A stretch of 64,000 bases of DNA from Nitrincola alkalisediminis (lineage in GTDB: Bacteria > Pseudomonadota > Gammaproteobacteria > Pseudomonadales > Balneatricaceae): NCBI RefSeq assembly GCF_009821115.1, contig NZ_VYTY01000014.1, positions 21,353 through 85,352 on the forward strand, read 5' to 3'. The notes beneath the pieces were generated by a model, which was not told where the DNA came from, did no database searches, and was given only the letters and a program-made list of their open reading frames with translations. Of this stretch, positions 18,814 through 31,117 are shown piece by piece (within the stretch, counting starts at the first letter, position 1; each line of letters opens with the position of its first letter). A program made the position numbers and the translations under genes.

Positions 18814-21402
18814 TTAGATATCCACTTGCTTCACCAGTTTGGGGCTGGGTTTGCCGATATAGTAGCCTTGACCGTAATCGATACCCATGGCACGTATGGC
18901 TTCCATGATCTGTTCATCCTCGACAAACTCAGCAACTGTCTTGATATTCAGTCCCTGTGCTAGGGTAACAATGCTCTTAACGAAGGCAAGATCTGTTGTA
19001 TCAGTTAGCATGTTGCGTACAAAATCCCCTTCGATTTTGATGACATCAATCGGAAAATGCTTGATGTAGTGAAAGGAAGAGAAGCCAGAGCCGAAATCAT
19101 CAATTGCAAAATTAAAGCCTTCTAGTTTTAAATCCTGTACGAATTTTTCAAGTAAAGCCATATTGCTCACGGTTTCGCGCTCGGTTAGCTCGAACACGAT
19201 TCGACTTGGATGTATTGAGAACTCCAAAGCCAATTGCCGCACTCTTGAAATAAACTCACCAATGATCAAAGATTTGGGGGAAAGGTTAATAAAGAGCATG
19301 CCATCGTAGGCTTGCTCATTCATTTGTTCAAAGGCCTTTTCAATCAATAAATAGTCCATCTTATGGACAACACCTATCGATTCAGCAATATCAATGAACT
19401 CAACAGCTGAAACGATTCGATCACCTAAGTCAATTCGCATCAGCAACTCATGGATTTTGACCTGTTTGGATTCTACGTCGAGAATCGGTTGAAAATAAGG
19501 TACGATGCGTTTTTCTTCCAATGCATTCAGTACCATCAGGTTTTTTTCACCAACGGCCTTAAATACCTCAGCCATTTCATCTTCATTTGGAATGGCAATT
19601 TGATTCTTACCCTCACGTTTTGCCTTATACATCATGTTGTCTGCAACCACAAACAAGTCTCGTGGGTCAGCTGCATGCCGAGGGTAAATAGCGATACCAA
19701 TGGATGTGGTTCCTCTGACTTTTGAACCATCAGGGGCTGTTAATACCAATGTTTCAAGTGAACTGGCAATACGTTGAGCAACACTGTGAGCTTGCTCTTC
19801 GCTGGTCTCAGGTAAAATAATGGTGAACTCATCGCCACCATAGCGCGACACAAAATCACCGGGGCGAACGGCCAAGGCAAGTACCCGTGCAAAAGAGTGT
19901 AAAAATTGATCGCCAAAGCTGTGACCGTATCGATCATTCACGTGTTTGAAGTTATCAAGATCCAGCATTAAGAGGCTGAATTCTTGATGATGGCGTTGAG
20001 ATCGGCCGACTTCATAGCCTAAAAGCTCGTGAAACATGCGCTGATTGTGTAAATCGGTTAAAGGATCTCGAGTTGCATAGTATTCAAGATCTTTTGTGTA
20101 TTTGTAGATGGCTTTTACTGAGCCAACCAGGTTAAGTAAGGTTGTCAGAATGCTATCAATGACGATATGTCGGATCGGGTCGCGTGCCATCTCCGACTGC
20201 ACACCGATGCCCACGACACCACCGATTTTTGGGGTTTCAAGCAATAAGGATTTGGTTTGCAGTTCTATTTCATGGATGCCCAGTGTAAGTTTGTCTGAAT
20301 CCTTCGCTGAAGAAGGGCGAGCGATGTGATGAACAATTTTGAGGATTGGGCAGTCTTTTTGATAATGATGGCTCGAGGCCAGTTGTTTTGATACAACGGC
20401 CTCAAAATCGGACTGCGTCTTTTTGCAGACATCGTGATGCCAGAAGACTTCAAGCTCATAGCCTTCCTCTTCAATTTGAAAGATGGTCACAAGTGTATGG
20501 GCCGTAATAATACTGTTGATATCGATCAAAAGGTCTTTGATGAAATCTCGCCAATCTTTGACGACTTCAGACGTGATGATGAATTTGCTGAGTAAACGAA
20601 TCTCAAATTCGAGAATGTCTTTATCGACGGCGACATCTTTCAGGCGCTCAGTTAAAATACGGATATGCGAGAAGGTGTTGTTGAACTCTTCAAAGTAGAA
20701 GTCAACATCACTGATGTCCAAGTGTTTAAAATCAGTGACGGTATTAACTGACTCTAAACGGGTTCGTAAATGATCCATGGACAGATTGATGCGTTTGGCC
20801 ACTTTATTGGCAATGATCAGTGACACAATCAGCGTTAAAATGCCACAAATAATGAATAAAAGCAGGTGTCCACGACGAATTTCATCGCTGATTAAGCGCT
20901 TATCTTCTATTATTTCAATCACGCCTAAGGCATCACCGATTGATGCGTTTGTGTGACAACTAAGGCAGGTTTGCTCAGCTTTTAGCGGGAATAGTCGGCG
21001 AGTATGGCTAGCATTTTCAATGACTTTCGCGTCGCTGCCAGTAAAAAGTTGTTGGACGTGCGTATCCGCATCCCGTTGATTAATAACGCCGTAAAGTGCA
21101 GAAACTTTGTCGCTTCGATAAATTTCAAATTCGAAAGGGCTGTTTTCATAGGCGGCTTTTGTGGTGCTAATAAAGTGCTCAAGCTCTTCTCGTGTCCATC
21201 CTTGACTCATGATTTCAAACATCAAACTGAAGGTGTGATCAGCGATTGATTCAGACGTTTGTTGGGCTTGGCGTGTGAAAATATTCTCGTAAAGAATGGA
21301 TGCAGCTAAGGTGACACCTAGAAACACAAAAAGTGTTACCGCCATAATGGCGGCTACGACAAAACCCCGCAAGGTTTTAAACAGCCTAAAAATATTCTTC
21401 AA
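18814..21402 (-). CDS. c-type haem-containing GGDEF/EAL membrane protein
   Basis: 862 residues. A transmembrane helix (about 13-36) precedes a periplasmic DUF3365/Tll0287-like sensor region with a haem-attachment motif CLSCH at residues 146-150. A second helix lies at about 178-198, then a cytoplasmic HAMP-like and GAF-like segment. GGDEF follows (SRYGGDEFTIILPE) with an RPGD inhibitory site five residues before it. The last domain is EAL with ELL in place of EAL, but it keeps the Asn, Glu, DDFGSG and Lys positions. It probably senses redox state or a gas at the periplasmic face and changes c-di-GMP. Transcribed separately from the phosphatase gene by a 124-bp gap. Confidence 0.88.
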   Translation of the reverse strand: MKNIFRLFKTLRGFVVAAIMAVTLFVFLGVTLAASILYENIFTRQAQQTSESIADHTFSLMFEIMSQGWTREELEHFISTTKAAYENSPFEFEIYRSDKVSALYGVINQRDADTHVQQLFTGSDAKVIENASHTRRLFPLKAEQTCLSCHTNASIGDALGVIEIIEDKRLISDEIRRGHLLLFIICGILTLIVSLIIANKVAKRINLSMDHLRTRLESVNTVTDFKHLDISDVDFYFEEFNNTFSHIRILTERLKDVAVDKDILEFEIRLLSKFIITSEVVKDWRDFIKDLLIDINSIITAHTLVTIFQIEEEGYELEVFWHHDVCKKTQSDFEAVVSKQLASSHHYQKDCPILKIVHHIARPSSAKDSDKLTLGIHEIELQTKSLLLETPKIGGVVGIGVQSEMARDPIRHIVIDSILTTLLNLVGSVKAIYKYTKDLEYYATRDPLTDLHNQRMFHELLGYEVGRSQRHHQEFSLLMLDLDNFKHVNDRYGHSFGDQFLHSFARVLALAVRPGDFVSRYGGDEFTIILPETSEEQAHSVAQRIASSLETLVLTAPDGSKVRGTTSIGIAIYPRHAADPRDLFVVADNMMYKAKREGKNQIAIPNEDEMAEVFKAVGEKNLMVLNALEEKRIVPYFQPILDVESKQVKIHELLMRIDLGDRIVSAVEFIDIAESIGVVHKMDYLLIEKAFEQMNEQAYDGMLFINLSPKSLIIGEFISRVRQLALEFSIHPSRIVFELTERETVSNMALLEKFVQDLKLEGFNFAIDDFGSGFSSFHYIKHFPIDVIKIEGDFVRNMLTDTTDLAFVKSIVTLAQGLNIKTVAEFVEDEQIMEAIRAMGIDYGQGYYIGKPSPKLVKQVDI

Positions 21403-21644
21403 CCCTATTGCACTCTTATTGTCTTGTTACAAATTCGAAAAAGGACAAAATAGGGATAAAACACGAAACTGTCAATCTAGCGACAAGTCTTAGATTCTAA
21501 ATTGAAAGTAATTTGATACAAATCAAATTTGTATGTCTGACAAGAATCAGAAGAAATTTAAAAGGTCAAATGTTTAAATCTGATTTGATGTTCGAGGGGA
21601 GGCATAACTTAAGTATTGAAACGCCCATGTAAGTGTACTTTACG

Positions 21645-21731
21645 TGGTACCAGTGGCCGGACTCGAACCGGCACGCTTTTAAGGGCAATGGATTTTGAAT
21701 CCATCGTGTCTACCAATTCCACCACACTGGC
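21645..21731 (-). tRNA. tRNA-Leu (anticodon CAA)
   Basis: 87 nt including encoded CCA. Acceptor arms GCCAGTG/CACTGGT, anticodon loop TTCAAAA giving CAA, a long variable arm as in class II tRNAs, and the T-loop GGTTCGAGTCC. Encoded on the complement between the haem GGDEF/EAL gene and queA. Confidence 0.96.
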
Positions 21732-21859
21732 GTAATTCGTAACTTCCTAAGCATTTCGTGGTGCGCATTATAGAGACTTTCACAAGAAGGTCAATGATGA
21801 CTGAAAAAAAAATTTTAATCAGTTAAAATGCAGTACCTTTTAAGTAATGAAGAAGCCCT

Positions 21860-24042
<2,183 letters not shown>

Positions 24043-24077
24043 CCTGTTTCTTAAACAACACTCAGGAGAGAGCCTTA

Positions 24078-24404
24078 ATGAGCTTCTTGATTTCCCCTGC
24101 ATATGCAGACGGTGCTGCGGGCATGGACCCAGGCATGTTTAACATGCTGTTCCTAGTCGGTTTTGCCTTGATATTTTATTTCTTTTTGTGGCGCCCTCAG
24201 GCCAAGCGTGCAAAAGAGCACAAAGCGTTGATTAACGGCTTGGCTAAAGGTGATGAAGTCATTACGGCTGGCGGTATCATTGGTAAAGTCACACGCTTAA
24301 CAGACGCATATGTAGTACTAGAAGTAAGTAACGGTGTAGAGCTGAAGTTCCAGAAAGCACATGTTGCTGCGGAACTGCCAAAAGGTACGATCAAGGATAT
24401 CTAA
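24078..24404 (+). CDS. yajC: Preprotein translocase subunit YajC
   Basis: 108 residues with a single transmembrane helix (about 18-38, FNMLFLVGFALIFYFFLWRP), then RPQAKRAKEHKALI and a small beta domain with GDEVITAGGIIGKV. It is an accessory subunit that associates with SecDF at the Sec translocon. GGAGAG precedes the start; a hairpin separates it from secD. Confidence 0.96.
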   Translation: MSFLISPAYADGAAGMDPGMFNMLFLVGFALIFYFFLWRPQAKRAKEHKALINGLAKGDEVITAGGIIGKVTRLTDAYVVLEVSNGVELKFQKAHVAAELPKGTIKDI

Positions 24405-24419
24405 GGCTAGACACACCTA

Positions 24420-24444
24420 AGCGCCACGATACGTGGCGCTTTTT
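24420..24444 (+). terminator. Terminator-like hairpin between yajC and secD
   Basis: A 9-bp perfect stem (AGCGCCACG with CGTGGCGCT) has an ATA loop followed by TTTT. It may partially terminate, lowering secDF relative to yajC, or stabilise the upstream message. Confidence 0.75.
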
Positions 24445-24466
24445 GTATGACTGAGGACAGAGCAAC

Positions 24467-26323
24467 ATGCTCAATCGTTATCCCTTGTGGAAAAATTTAC
24501 TGATTTTATTGGTGCTGGTGGTTGCAGGTATTTATGCTGCACCTAACCTGTTTCCTGAGGACTATGCTGTTCAGATCTCAGGCTCCCGAGCTGTGCACCA
24601 GGTTGATGAAAATGTCATGTCAAACGCTGTGCGAGCGCTTGAAAGTGATGGAATTACGTTTAAGTCGAGTGAATTAGAAAACGGCGCCGGAATGCTGAGG
24701 TTTTCCGATGGAGATACTCAGCTGCGCGCAAGAGCTACCTTGGCAAGAGCCTTAGGTGAGAATTTTGTTGTCGCTATGAATTTAGCTCCCACGACGCCTG
24801 ATTGGTTAACGGCCATTGGTGCAGGCCCAATGAAACTAGGCTTAGACCTTCGCGGTGGCGTGCATTTTTTGATGGAAGTAGACACGGTTCAAGCGGTATC
24901 GCAGCGCTTGGAAGTTTATGCAAGTGATATACGTACGACACTGCGTGAGCAGCGTATACGCTATCGCTCGGTGGATTTAGACGAAAGCTCAGGTCAATTG
25001 GCGGCTCGTTTTGCAGATCAAGAGTCTCGTGATCAGGCTTTGTCGCGCTTGCGTCGTGATTATTCAGAGTTCACCTTTGAGTCTACTCAGGTGGATGATG
25101 CCTTCTTCTTATACGTCACATTGAATGAGCAAACCGTGCGTGAGATAGAAGACTATGCGATCCAGCAAAACTTGACAACCTTGCGTAATCGCGTCAATGA
25201 ATTAGGTGTTGCTGAGCCATTAGTGCAGAGACAAGGTCGTAACCGTATTGTTGTCCAGTTACCGGGTGTGCAAGATGCGGCAGCGGCTAAGCGTGTTATC
25301 GGTCAAACGGCCAATCTTGAATTTCGTTTAGAGGCTACCTCCGATGCAAGTCGTGCGGCCACTGAGGTTTTTGAGTTCCGTAACGATCCAAATCGTCGAG
25401 GAACATTAGAGCGGGATATCATCATCACAGGCTCCAGTGTCGCCAATGCCAATGCGACCTTTGATGAAAACGGCATGCCTCAAGTATCTATTACTCTGGA
25501 TGCACGTGGTGGGCAAATGATGAGCCGTGTCACTCGGAATGCGATTCAGCGCCGTATGGCCGTGGTCTTTGTTGAACACAAAACACGCACCGTGATCGAG
25601 CGCGTAGATGGAGAGTCGGTCGAGCGCCGGATTCCGTATACTGAAAAACATTTGATTTCATTAGCGACCATTCAAAGTGTGTTAGGTAATTCATTCAGAA
25701 TTACAGGGTTGGATTCGCCAAGGGAGTCTTCTGAGTTAGCCCTCTTGCTGAGAGCCGGTGCGTTAGCAGCGCCTATTTACTTTGTTGAAGAGCGAACAAT
25801 TGGACCAAGCTTGGGTGCAGCCAATATCGAGATGGGGATCACCTCTGTTAAAATCGGTTTTGCGCTGGTGCTGATCTTTATGATCTTGTTTTACAGAGCC
25901 TTTGGTTTGATAGCCAATATTGCCTTGACTTTGAACCTTGTCTTAATGATTGCAGTGATGTCCCTTATGTCAGCAACGCTGACGTTGCCCGGTATAGCCG
26001 GTATCGTTTTGACCGTGGGCATGGCGGTGGATGCAAACGTATTGATCTTTGAAAGGATTAAAGAGGAGTTACGAAGGGGAACACCGGTGCAATCAGCCAT
26101 ACATTCAGGCTTTAGTCAGGCATTCAGCACAATATTGGATGCGAACGTTACGACCTTTATAGCTGCGATTATCTTGTTTGCTATGGGCACCGGGCCAGTG
26201 AAAGGCTTTGCAGTGACCTTATCGGTAGGTATTGTTACCTCGATGTTTGCTGCACTTGTGATTACACGTGCCTTGGTTAATTTGGCCTATGGTGGTCGTA
26301 AAGTCCAGAAGTTGTGGTTATGA
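24467..26323 (+). CDS. secD: Protein translocase subunit SecD
   Basis: 618 residues. A first transmembrane helix (LWKNLLILLVLVVAGIYAAPN) precedes a large periplasmic P1 domain with GLDLRGGVHFLMEVD. Five C-terminal membrane helices include ANIEMGITSVKIGFALVLIF, the TLPGIAGIVLTVGMAVDANV motif with the proton-path Asp, and LIFERIKEELRRG. SecD and SecF form a proton-driven RND-type unit that pulls exported proteins through SecYEG from the periplasmic side. Confidence 0.98.
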   Translation: MLNRYPLWKNLLILLVLVVAGIYAAPNLFPEDYAVQISGSRAVHQVDENVMSNAVRALESDGITFKSSELENGAGMLRFSDGDTQLRARATLARALGENFVVAMNLAPTTPDWLTAIGAGPMKLGLDLRGGVHFLMEVDTVQAVSQRLEVYASDIRTTLREQRIRYRSVDLDESSGQLAARFADQESRDQALSRLRRDYSEFTFESTQVDDAFFLYVTLNEQTVREIEDYAIQQNLTTLRNRVNELGVAEPLVQRQGRNRIVVQLPGVQDAAAAKRVIGQTANLEFRLEATSDASRAATEVFEFRNDPNRRGTLERDIIITGSSVANANATFDENGMPQVSITLDARGGQMMSRVTRNAIQRRMAVVFVEHKTRTVIERVDGESVERRIPYTEKHLISLATIQSVLGNSFRITGLDSPRESSELALLLRAGALAAPIYFVEERTIGPSLGAANIEMGITSVKIGFALVLIFMILFYRAFGLIANIALTLNLVLMIAVMSLMSATLTLPGIAGIVLTVGMAVDANVLIFERIKEELRRGTPVQSAIHSGFSQAFSTILDANVTTFIAAIILFAMGTGPVKGFAVTLSVGIVTSMFAALVITRALVNLAYGGRKVQKLWL

Positions 26324-26329
26324 GGTTAA

Positions 26330-27259
26330 ATGATGATTCAATTTAAACGTGATTTTAACTTCATGGGGGCGCGCAAATTTGCAGCGGCCTTCTCTATTCT
26401 TTTAATTCTCATTTCGCTTGGTTCTTTGGCGATCAACGGATTGAAATTTGGCCTTGATTTTACAGGGGGGAGCCTGGTTGAGGTTACCTATGGAAACCCT
26501 GTTGAGTTAGAGGATGTGCGTGCGAGTCTTCGTGCTGAAGGCTATGCCGATGCTGTCGTGCAAACCTTTGGTGCGGCGAATGATATCCTTATTCGCTTGG
26601 GCGAAGCGCATGATCCGCAGCTGGGGAATACAATTCTGAGTATCCTTCAGGCGAGCACAGACGATACGGTGACATTGCGCCGTAATGAGTTTGTCGGCTC
26701 GCAGGTTGGGGAAGAGCTGAGAGAGCAGGGTGGTTTAGGCTTACTGGTGGCGCTTGCCATGGTGATGCTTTATTTGGCTTTTCGCTTTCAGTTTAAGTTC
26801 TCGGTGGGCGCGGTTTTGGCCTTGGCGCACGATGTGATTTTGGTGTTAGGGTTCTTCTCTATCTTCCAAATCGACTTCGATTTGACAGTGCTGGCCGCCG
26901 CCTTAGCGGTGATAGGGTATTCATTGAACGATACCATCGTTGTCTATGATCGAATTCGTGAAAACTTTCGTATACTGCGCGTGGAAGAGCCGATAGAGGT
27001 ATTGAATACTTCGCTCAATCAAACGTTGAGTCGTACCATTGTCACGTCTTTAACGACGATGTTGGTATTGGTGGTATTGGCAATGTTTGGCGGTGAAATG
27101 ATCTATGGTTTCTCAATTGCACTGTTGGTGGGTGTGGTTGTCGGAACCTATTCGTCCATCTATGTCGCAGGAAATATCTTGTTGATGTTGAAGGTGTCTC
27201 GTGAAGACTTGATACCTCCACCACCCAAAGAAGACATTGAGGTTGAAGAAGTTCCTTGA
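26330..27259 (+). CDS. secF: Protein translocase subunit SecF
   Basis: 309 residues, normal size. It has the SecF signature GLKFGLDFTGGSLVEV after the first helix and the C-terminal helices with AVIGYSLNDTIVVYDRIREN. It starts 6 nt after the secD stop and is followed by a strong terminator that ends the queA-tgt-yajC-secDF group. Confidence 0.98.
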   Translation: MMIQFKRDFNFMGARKFAAAFSILLILISLGSLAINGLKFGLDFTGGSLVEVTYGNPVELEDVRASLRAEGYADAVVQTFGAANDILIRLGEAHDPQLGNTILSILQASTDDTVTLRRNEFVGSQVGEELREQGGLGLLVALAMVMLYLAFRFQFKFSVGAVLALAHDVILVLGFFSIFQIDFDLTVLAAALAVIGYSLNDTIVVYDRIRENFRILRVEEPIEVLNTSLNQTLSRTIVTSLTTMLVLVVLAMFGGEMIYGFSIALLVGVVVGTYSSIYVAGNILLMLKVSREDLIPPPPKEDIEVEEVP

Positions 27260-27264
27260 TCAAA

Positions 27265-27293
27265 CAAAAAAGCCGGCAGTTGCCGGCTTTTTT
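27265..27293 (+). terminator. Rho-independent terminator after secF
   Basis: The perfect stem AAGCCGGCA/TGCCGGCTT is flanked by A and T tracts. It can also act on the opposite strand, but there is no gene there. Confidence 0.92.
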
Positions 27294-27385
27294 AATGTTT
27301 TACTGGAGCATTGCGGGTGTTAGAGTTAAGGTAGTGTCTGAGGCTGATGAAAGTCCTCAAGAAATAAAATTAAAATGGAAGACAT

Positions 27386-29782
27386 ATGAGTAAAAAATGG
27401 GTTGATAAAGATCCCGCAGCCGAATTAGAGGCTCAAAAATACGAGCGCCCTGTACCAAGTCGTGAATTTCTGACGGCATTTCTTAAAAAATGGGGTGCAC
27501 CCATTTCTCATGCAAATGTGTGTGATGAGTTGGGTTTGTTCGATGAAACGGATCGAGAAGCGATTCGTCGACGTTTAATTGCCATGTGCCGTGATGGGCA
27601 ATTAATCTCAAACCGCCGTAATGAATACGGTTTAATCGAAAAAATGAATTTAATAGCCGGGCGAGTTATCGGCCACCGAGACGGCTATGGTTTCTTACGT
27701 CCAGATGAAGGCGGAGATGATCTTTTTCTGAGCGCCCGCAATATGAAAGAAGTGTTCGATGGTGATCGAGCATTGGTTCAAAATGTTGGCTACGATCCCA
27801 AAGGTCGCAAAGAAGCCAAAGTCGTTGAGGTCTTGGAGCGTGGCACGCGCAAGCTGGTCGGTCGATTTGACGGTCAAAATGGATTTGGTACGTTAATTCC
27901 TGAAAGTCAAAAAATTACGCAGTCAGTGGTGATCGTTCCTGACGAAGGCTTGGCACTCGAATACCATTCAGGCCAGTTAGTGGTTGCAGAAATTATCCAA
28001 TATCCGACGCGTCGTCAGCCAGCGCGAGCAAAAGTTGTAGAAGTGCTTGGCGAGCAAATGGCAGAAGGGATGGAAATCAAAGTTGCTATTCATAATTATG
28101 ACATTCCGCATGAATGGCCTGCTGATGTTCAGGAAGCAGCAAGTAATCTGAGTCCTGAGGTTGCCGAGTCAGATAAGACCAATCGGTTTGATTTGCGTGA
28201 TTTGCCTTTTGTTACCATTGATGGTGAAGATGCCAAGGATTTTGATGATGCCGTGTATGCTCAGAAAAAGCGTCTTGGCGGCTGGCGTCTATGGGTGGCA
28301 ATAGCGGACGTGTCCTACTATGTTCGCCCCGACAGTCCTTTGGATCGAGAGGGTATTAAGCGTGGGAATTCTGTTTATTTCCCAGGCTATGTTGTGCCCA
28401 TGCTACCAGAGCTCTTATCGAACGGTTTGTGCTCGTTGAACCCACATGTGGATCGCTTGGCGATGGTGTGCGAGATGACCCTGAATCGGTCAGGCAAGCT
28501 CACGGATTATCGTTTCTACGAAGCGGTAATCAATTCTAAAGCACGCCTTACCTACACGAAAGTGGCTTCGATCCTGGGTGATATTCAAGATGGTCAGCAA
28601 GATGAACTCAGAGCGCAATATCGAGAGGTTGTGCCACATCTAGAGCAGCTGTTTAGCTTGTATAAAGCCTTACGCAAGGCGCGTGATGAGCGTGGTGCCA
28701 TTGATTTTGATACCGTCGAGACACGTATTCAGTTTGGGCCAGACCGGAAAATAGAAGAGATCATTCCGGTTCATCGCAATGAAGCACATAAGATCATTGA
28801 AGAGTGTATGTTGTGCGCCAATGTGGCAACGGCACGTTTTCTTGAGAAGAACAAGAAGCCCGCACTCTACCGCATACATGAAGGGCCTAAGGATCAGCGA
28901 TTACAGAACCTACGCGCCTTTTTGAGTGAGTTGGGTTTGAACTTACCGGGTGGAAGTCAACCCGAGCCAAAGGACTATTTGTCCTTAGCGACGGCCATTG
29001 AGGGGCGTCCAGATCAACATGTTATTCAAACCATGATGTTGCGATCGATGCAGCAGGCCATCTACAGCCCTGAGAATAAAGGGCATTTTGGTTTAGCGTA
29101 TCCAGCCTATTCGCATTTCACTTCACCGATTCGCCGTTTCCCTGATTTGTTGGTGCATCGAACGATTCGTTCTGCGATTCATTCCGGTAAGCGAATAAAA
29201 GAGGTTGAACGTCCATCAGGGTTTGTGCCGAATCCGGCGTTTGATAAAACCTACAGTATTGAACAAATGCTGGCGTTGGGTGAGCACTGCTCTATGACAG
29301 AGCGTCGAGCCGATGAAGCGACGCGTGATGTGGTGTCTTGGTTAAAATGTGAGTATATGTTGGATCAGGTCGGCAATCACTATCGAGGTGTTGTGGCTGC
29401 GGTGACTGGGTTTGGTTTGTTTGTTGAGTTAAGCGATCTGTATATCGAGGGTTTGGTGCACATTACGGCTTTACCGAGCGATTACTATCACTTTGATGCT
29501 GCGAAACAGCGTCTTGTGGGGGATAGAACGCGTCGAGTCTTCAAGCTAGGCGATCATTTGTCCGTCAGGGTCGTGCGTGTTGATCTGGATGAGCGTAAAA
29601 TTGACTTCGAACTTGAAGAAACCTTGAGCCAGAAAGCACCGCCAAAACCGAGCAAGCGTGAGTTGCTAAAAAAGGGTAAGGTTGAAGAAGCCTCAAGCAA
29701 AGATGGCAAGCGGCCTTCTTCGGGACGTTCAAGGTCTTCGGAAAGGTCCTCAAGAAAACCTAGAGCGGCTAAAAAAGCCTAG
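27386..29782 (+). CDS. rnr: Ribonuclease R
   Basis: 798 residues. In order: an N-terminal helix-turn-helix region (about 20-80), cold-shock domains (about 85-235), the RNB catalytic domain with ITIDGEDAKDFDDAV carrying the four metal-binding Asp residues, an S1 domain (about 645-730) and a Lys/Arg/Ser-rich tail. It is a processive 3'-5' exoribonuclease that degrades structured RNA and acts in RNA quality control. GGAAGA precedes ATG. Unlike many gammaproteobacteria, no rlmB or rpsF follows; serB lies downstream. Confidence 0.97.
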   Translation: MSKKWVDKDPAAELEAQKYERPVPSREFLTAFLKKWGAPISHANVCDELGLFDETDREAIRRRLIAMCRDGQLISNRRNEYGLIEKMNLIAGRVIGHRDGYGFLRPDEGGDDLFLSARNMKEVFDGDRALVQNVGYDPKGRKEAKVVEVLERGTRKLVGRFDGQNGFGTLIPESQKITQSVVIVPDEGLALEYHSGQLVVAEIIQYPTRRQPARAKVVEVLGEQMAEGMEIKVAIHNYDIPHEWPADVQEAASNLSPEVAESDKTNRFDLRDLPFVTIDGEDAKDFDDAVYAQKKRLGGWRLWVAIADVSYYVRPDSPLDREGIKRGNSVYFPGYVVPMLPELLSNGLCSLNPHVDRLAMVCEMTLNRSGKLTDYRFYEAVINSKARLTYTKVASILGDIQDGQQDELRAQYREVVPHLEQLFSLYKALRKARDERGAIDFDTVETRIQFGPDRKIEEIIPVHRNEAHKIIEECMLCANVATARFLEKNKKPALYRIHEGPKDQRLQNLRAFLSELGLNLPGGSQPEPKDYLSLATAIEGRPDQHVIQTMMLRSMQQAIYSPENKGHFGLAYPAYSHFTSPIRRFPDLLVHRTIRSAIHSGKRIKEVERPSGFVPNPAFDKTYSIEQMLALGEHCSMTERRADEATRDVVSWLKCEYMLDQVGNHYRGVVAAVTGFGLFVELSDLYIEGLVHITALPSDYYHFDAAKQRLVGDRTRRVFKLGDHLSVRVVRVDLDERKIDFELEETLSQKAPPKPSKRELLKKGKVEEASSKDGKRPSSGRSRSSERSSRKPRAAKKA

Positions 29783-29797
29783 TTAAAGACTGAATCA

Positions 29798-31015
29798 ATG
29801 AATGAAATAATTTTACTGACCATTTCAGGTAAAGATAAGCCGGGCGTGACATCTGCTATCACGCAAACCTTGGCAAATTTTGACGTTAATATTTTGGATA
29901 TCGGGCAAGCCGTTATCCACGATACCCTTTCATTGGGAATTTTGGTGCAAGTGCCTGTCCAAGCCGAGTCGTCGCCGCTGTTACGGGATGTGTTGTTTAA
30001 AGCGCATGAATTGGATATGAATGTACGCTTCCAGCCAGTGTCTGATGAAGCTTATGAGCACTGGGTTGATGGGCAAGGTAAATCACGCCATATCATCACG
30101 CTTTTGGGGCGGAGAATCCGTGCTAATCATATTGCAAGCGTTACGGAGATTGCGGCACGCCATGGGCTTAATATTGATAATATCAGTCGTTTATCCGGTC
30201 GTATTTCGTTAAAGCCTGAGCTTGTTGACCAGAAAAACAATGCCTGTGTTGAGTTTTCTGTCAGGGGGATTCCTGCCAATGCGTCCGCACTGCGTGAGGA
30301 ATTTCTGCAAGCAGCCTCTGAATACGATGTTGATATTGCGTTCCAGAAAGATGATATCTATCGCCGGAATCGACGTTTAGTTGTATTTGATATGGACTCT
30401 ACGCTGATTGAAGCTGAAGTGATTGATGAGCTTGCACGCTACGCTGGTGTCGGTGAGCAGGTGGCAGCCATCACGGAAGCGGCGATGCGGGGTGAGTTAG
30501 ATTTCAATGAAAGCTTTAGAAAACGTGTTGCCTTGCTTAAAGGGCTTGATGCAGGCGTGCTGGAAGAGATTGCGCAGAGTCTAAGGCTAACCGAAGGTGC
30601 AGAGACGCTTGTGTCTCAGCTTAAAGCGTTAGGCTTTAAAACGGCGATCCTTTCCGGCGGCTTTACCTACTTTGCAGAAGGTTTGCAACGGCGTTTAGGC
30701 TTTGATTATGTCTACGCAAATGAGCTTGATATTCAAGAAGGTAAGGTCACTGGAGAAGTTAAAGGTCAAATCGTGAATGGTGAGCGTAAGGCTCAGTTGT
30801 TGCGAGAGATTGCTGAAAAAGAAGGTGTTCGTCTTGAGCAAACCATTGCAGTAGGCGATGGTGCGAACGATTTGCCTATGCTGTCGATTGCAGGGTTGGG
30901 AATTGCGTTTCGTGCCAAACCTTTAGTGAGGCAGAGTGCGAAACAGTCTATTTCTACGTTAGGCTTGGATGGAATTCTGTATCTAATTGGGTTTCGTGAC
31001 AGAGACGAGTTGTAA
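29798..31015 (+). CDS. serB: Phosphoserine phosphatase with two ACT domains
   Basis: 405 residues, the long SerB form. Two N-terminal ACT-type regulatory domains (about 1-80 and 95-175) precede the HAD phosphatase with the nucleophile motif FDMDSTLIEAEVIDELA, the Ser/Gly motif LSGGFTYF and the metal site VGDGANDLPML. It performs the last step of L-serine synthesis. It begins 15 nt after rnr, and co-transcription is possible. Confidence 0.96.
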   Translation: MNEIILLTISGKDKPGVTSAITQTLANFDVNILDIGQAVIHDTLSLGILVQVPVQAESSPLLRDVLFKAHELDMNVRFQPVSDEAYEHWVDGQGKSRHIITLLGRRIRANHIASVTEIAARHGLNIDNISRLSGRISLKPELVDQKNNACVEFSVRGIPANASALREEFLQAASEYDVDIAFQKDDIYRRNRRLVVFDMDSTLIEAEVIDELARYAGVGEQVAAITEAAMRGELDFNESFRKRVALLKGLDAGVLEEIAQSLRLTEGAETLVSQLKALGFKTAILSGGFTYFAEGLQRRLGFDYVYANELDIQEGKVTGEVKGQIVNGERKAQLLREIAEKEGVRLEQTIAVGDGANDLPMLSIAGLGIAFRAKPLVRQSAKQSISTLGLDGILYLIGFRDRDEL

Positions 31016-31117
31016 TCCGTCTGTGACTGCTCACCGCCCGATTGGGTGATGGCTCTTGCGCAATATTGCTGATTTTCTGCTCTAGAGCTTCATCCGTTTG
31101 GTTCACATGGATGGAGC

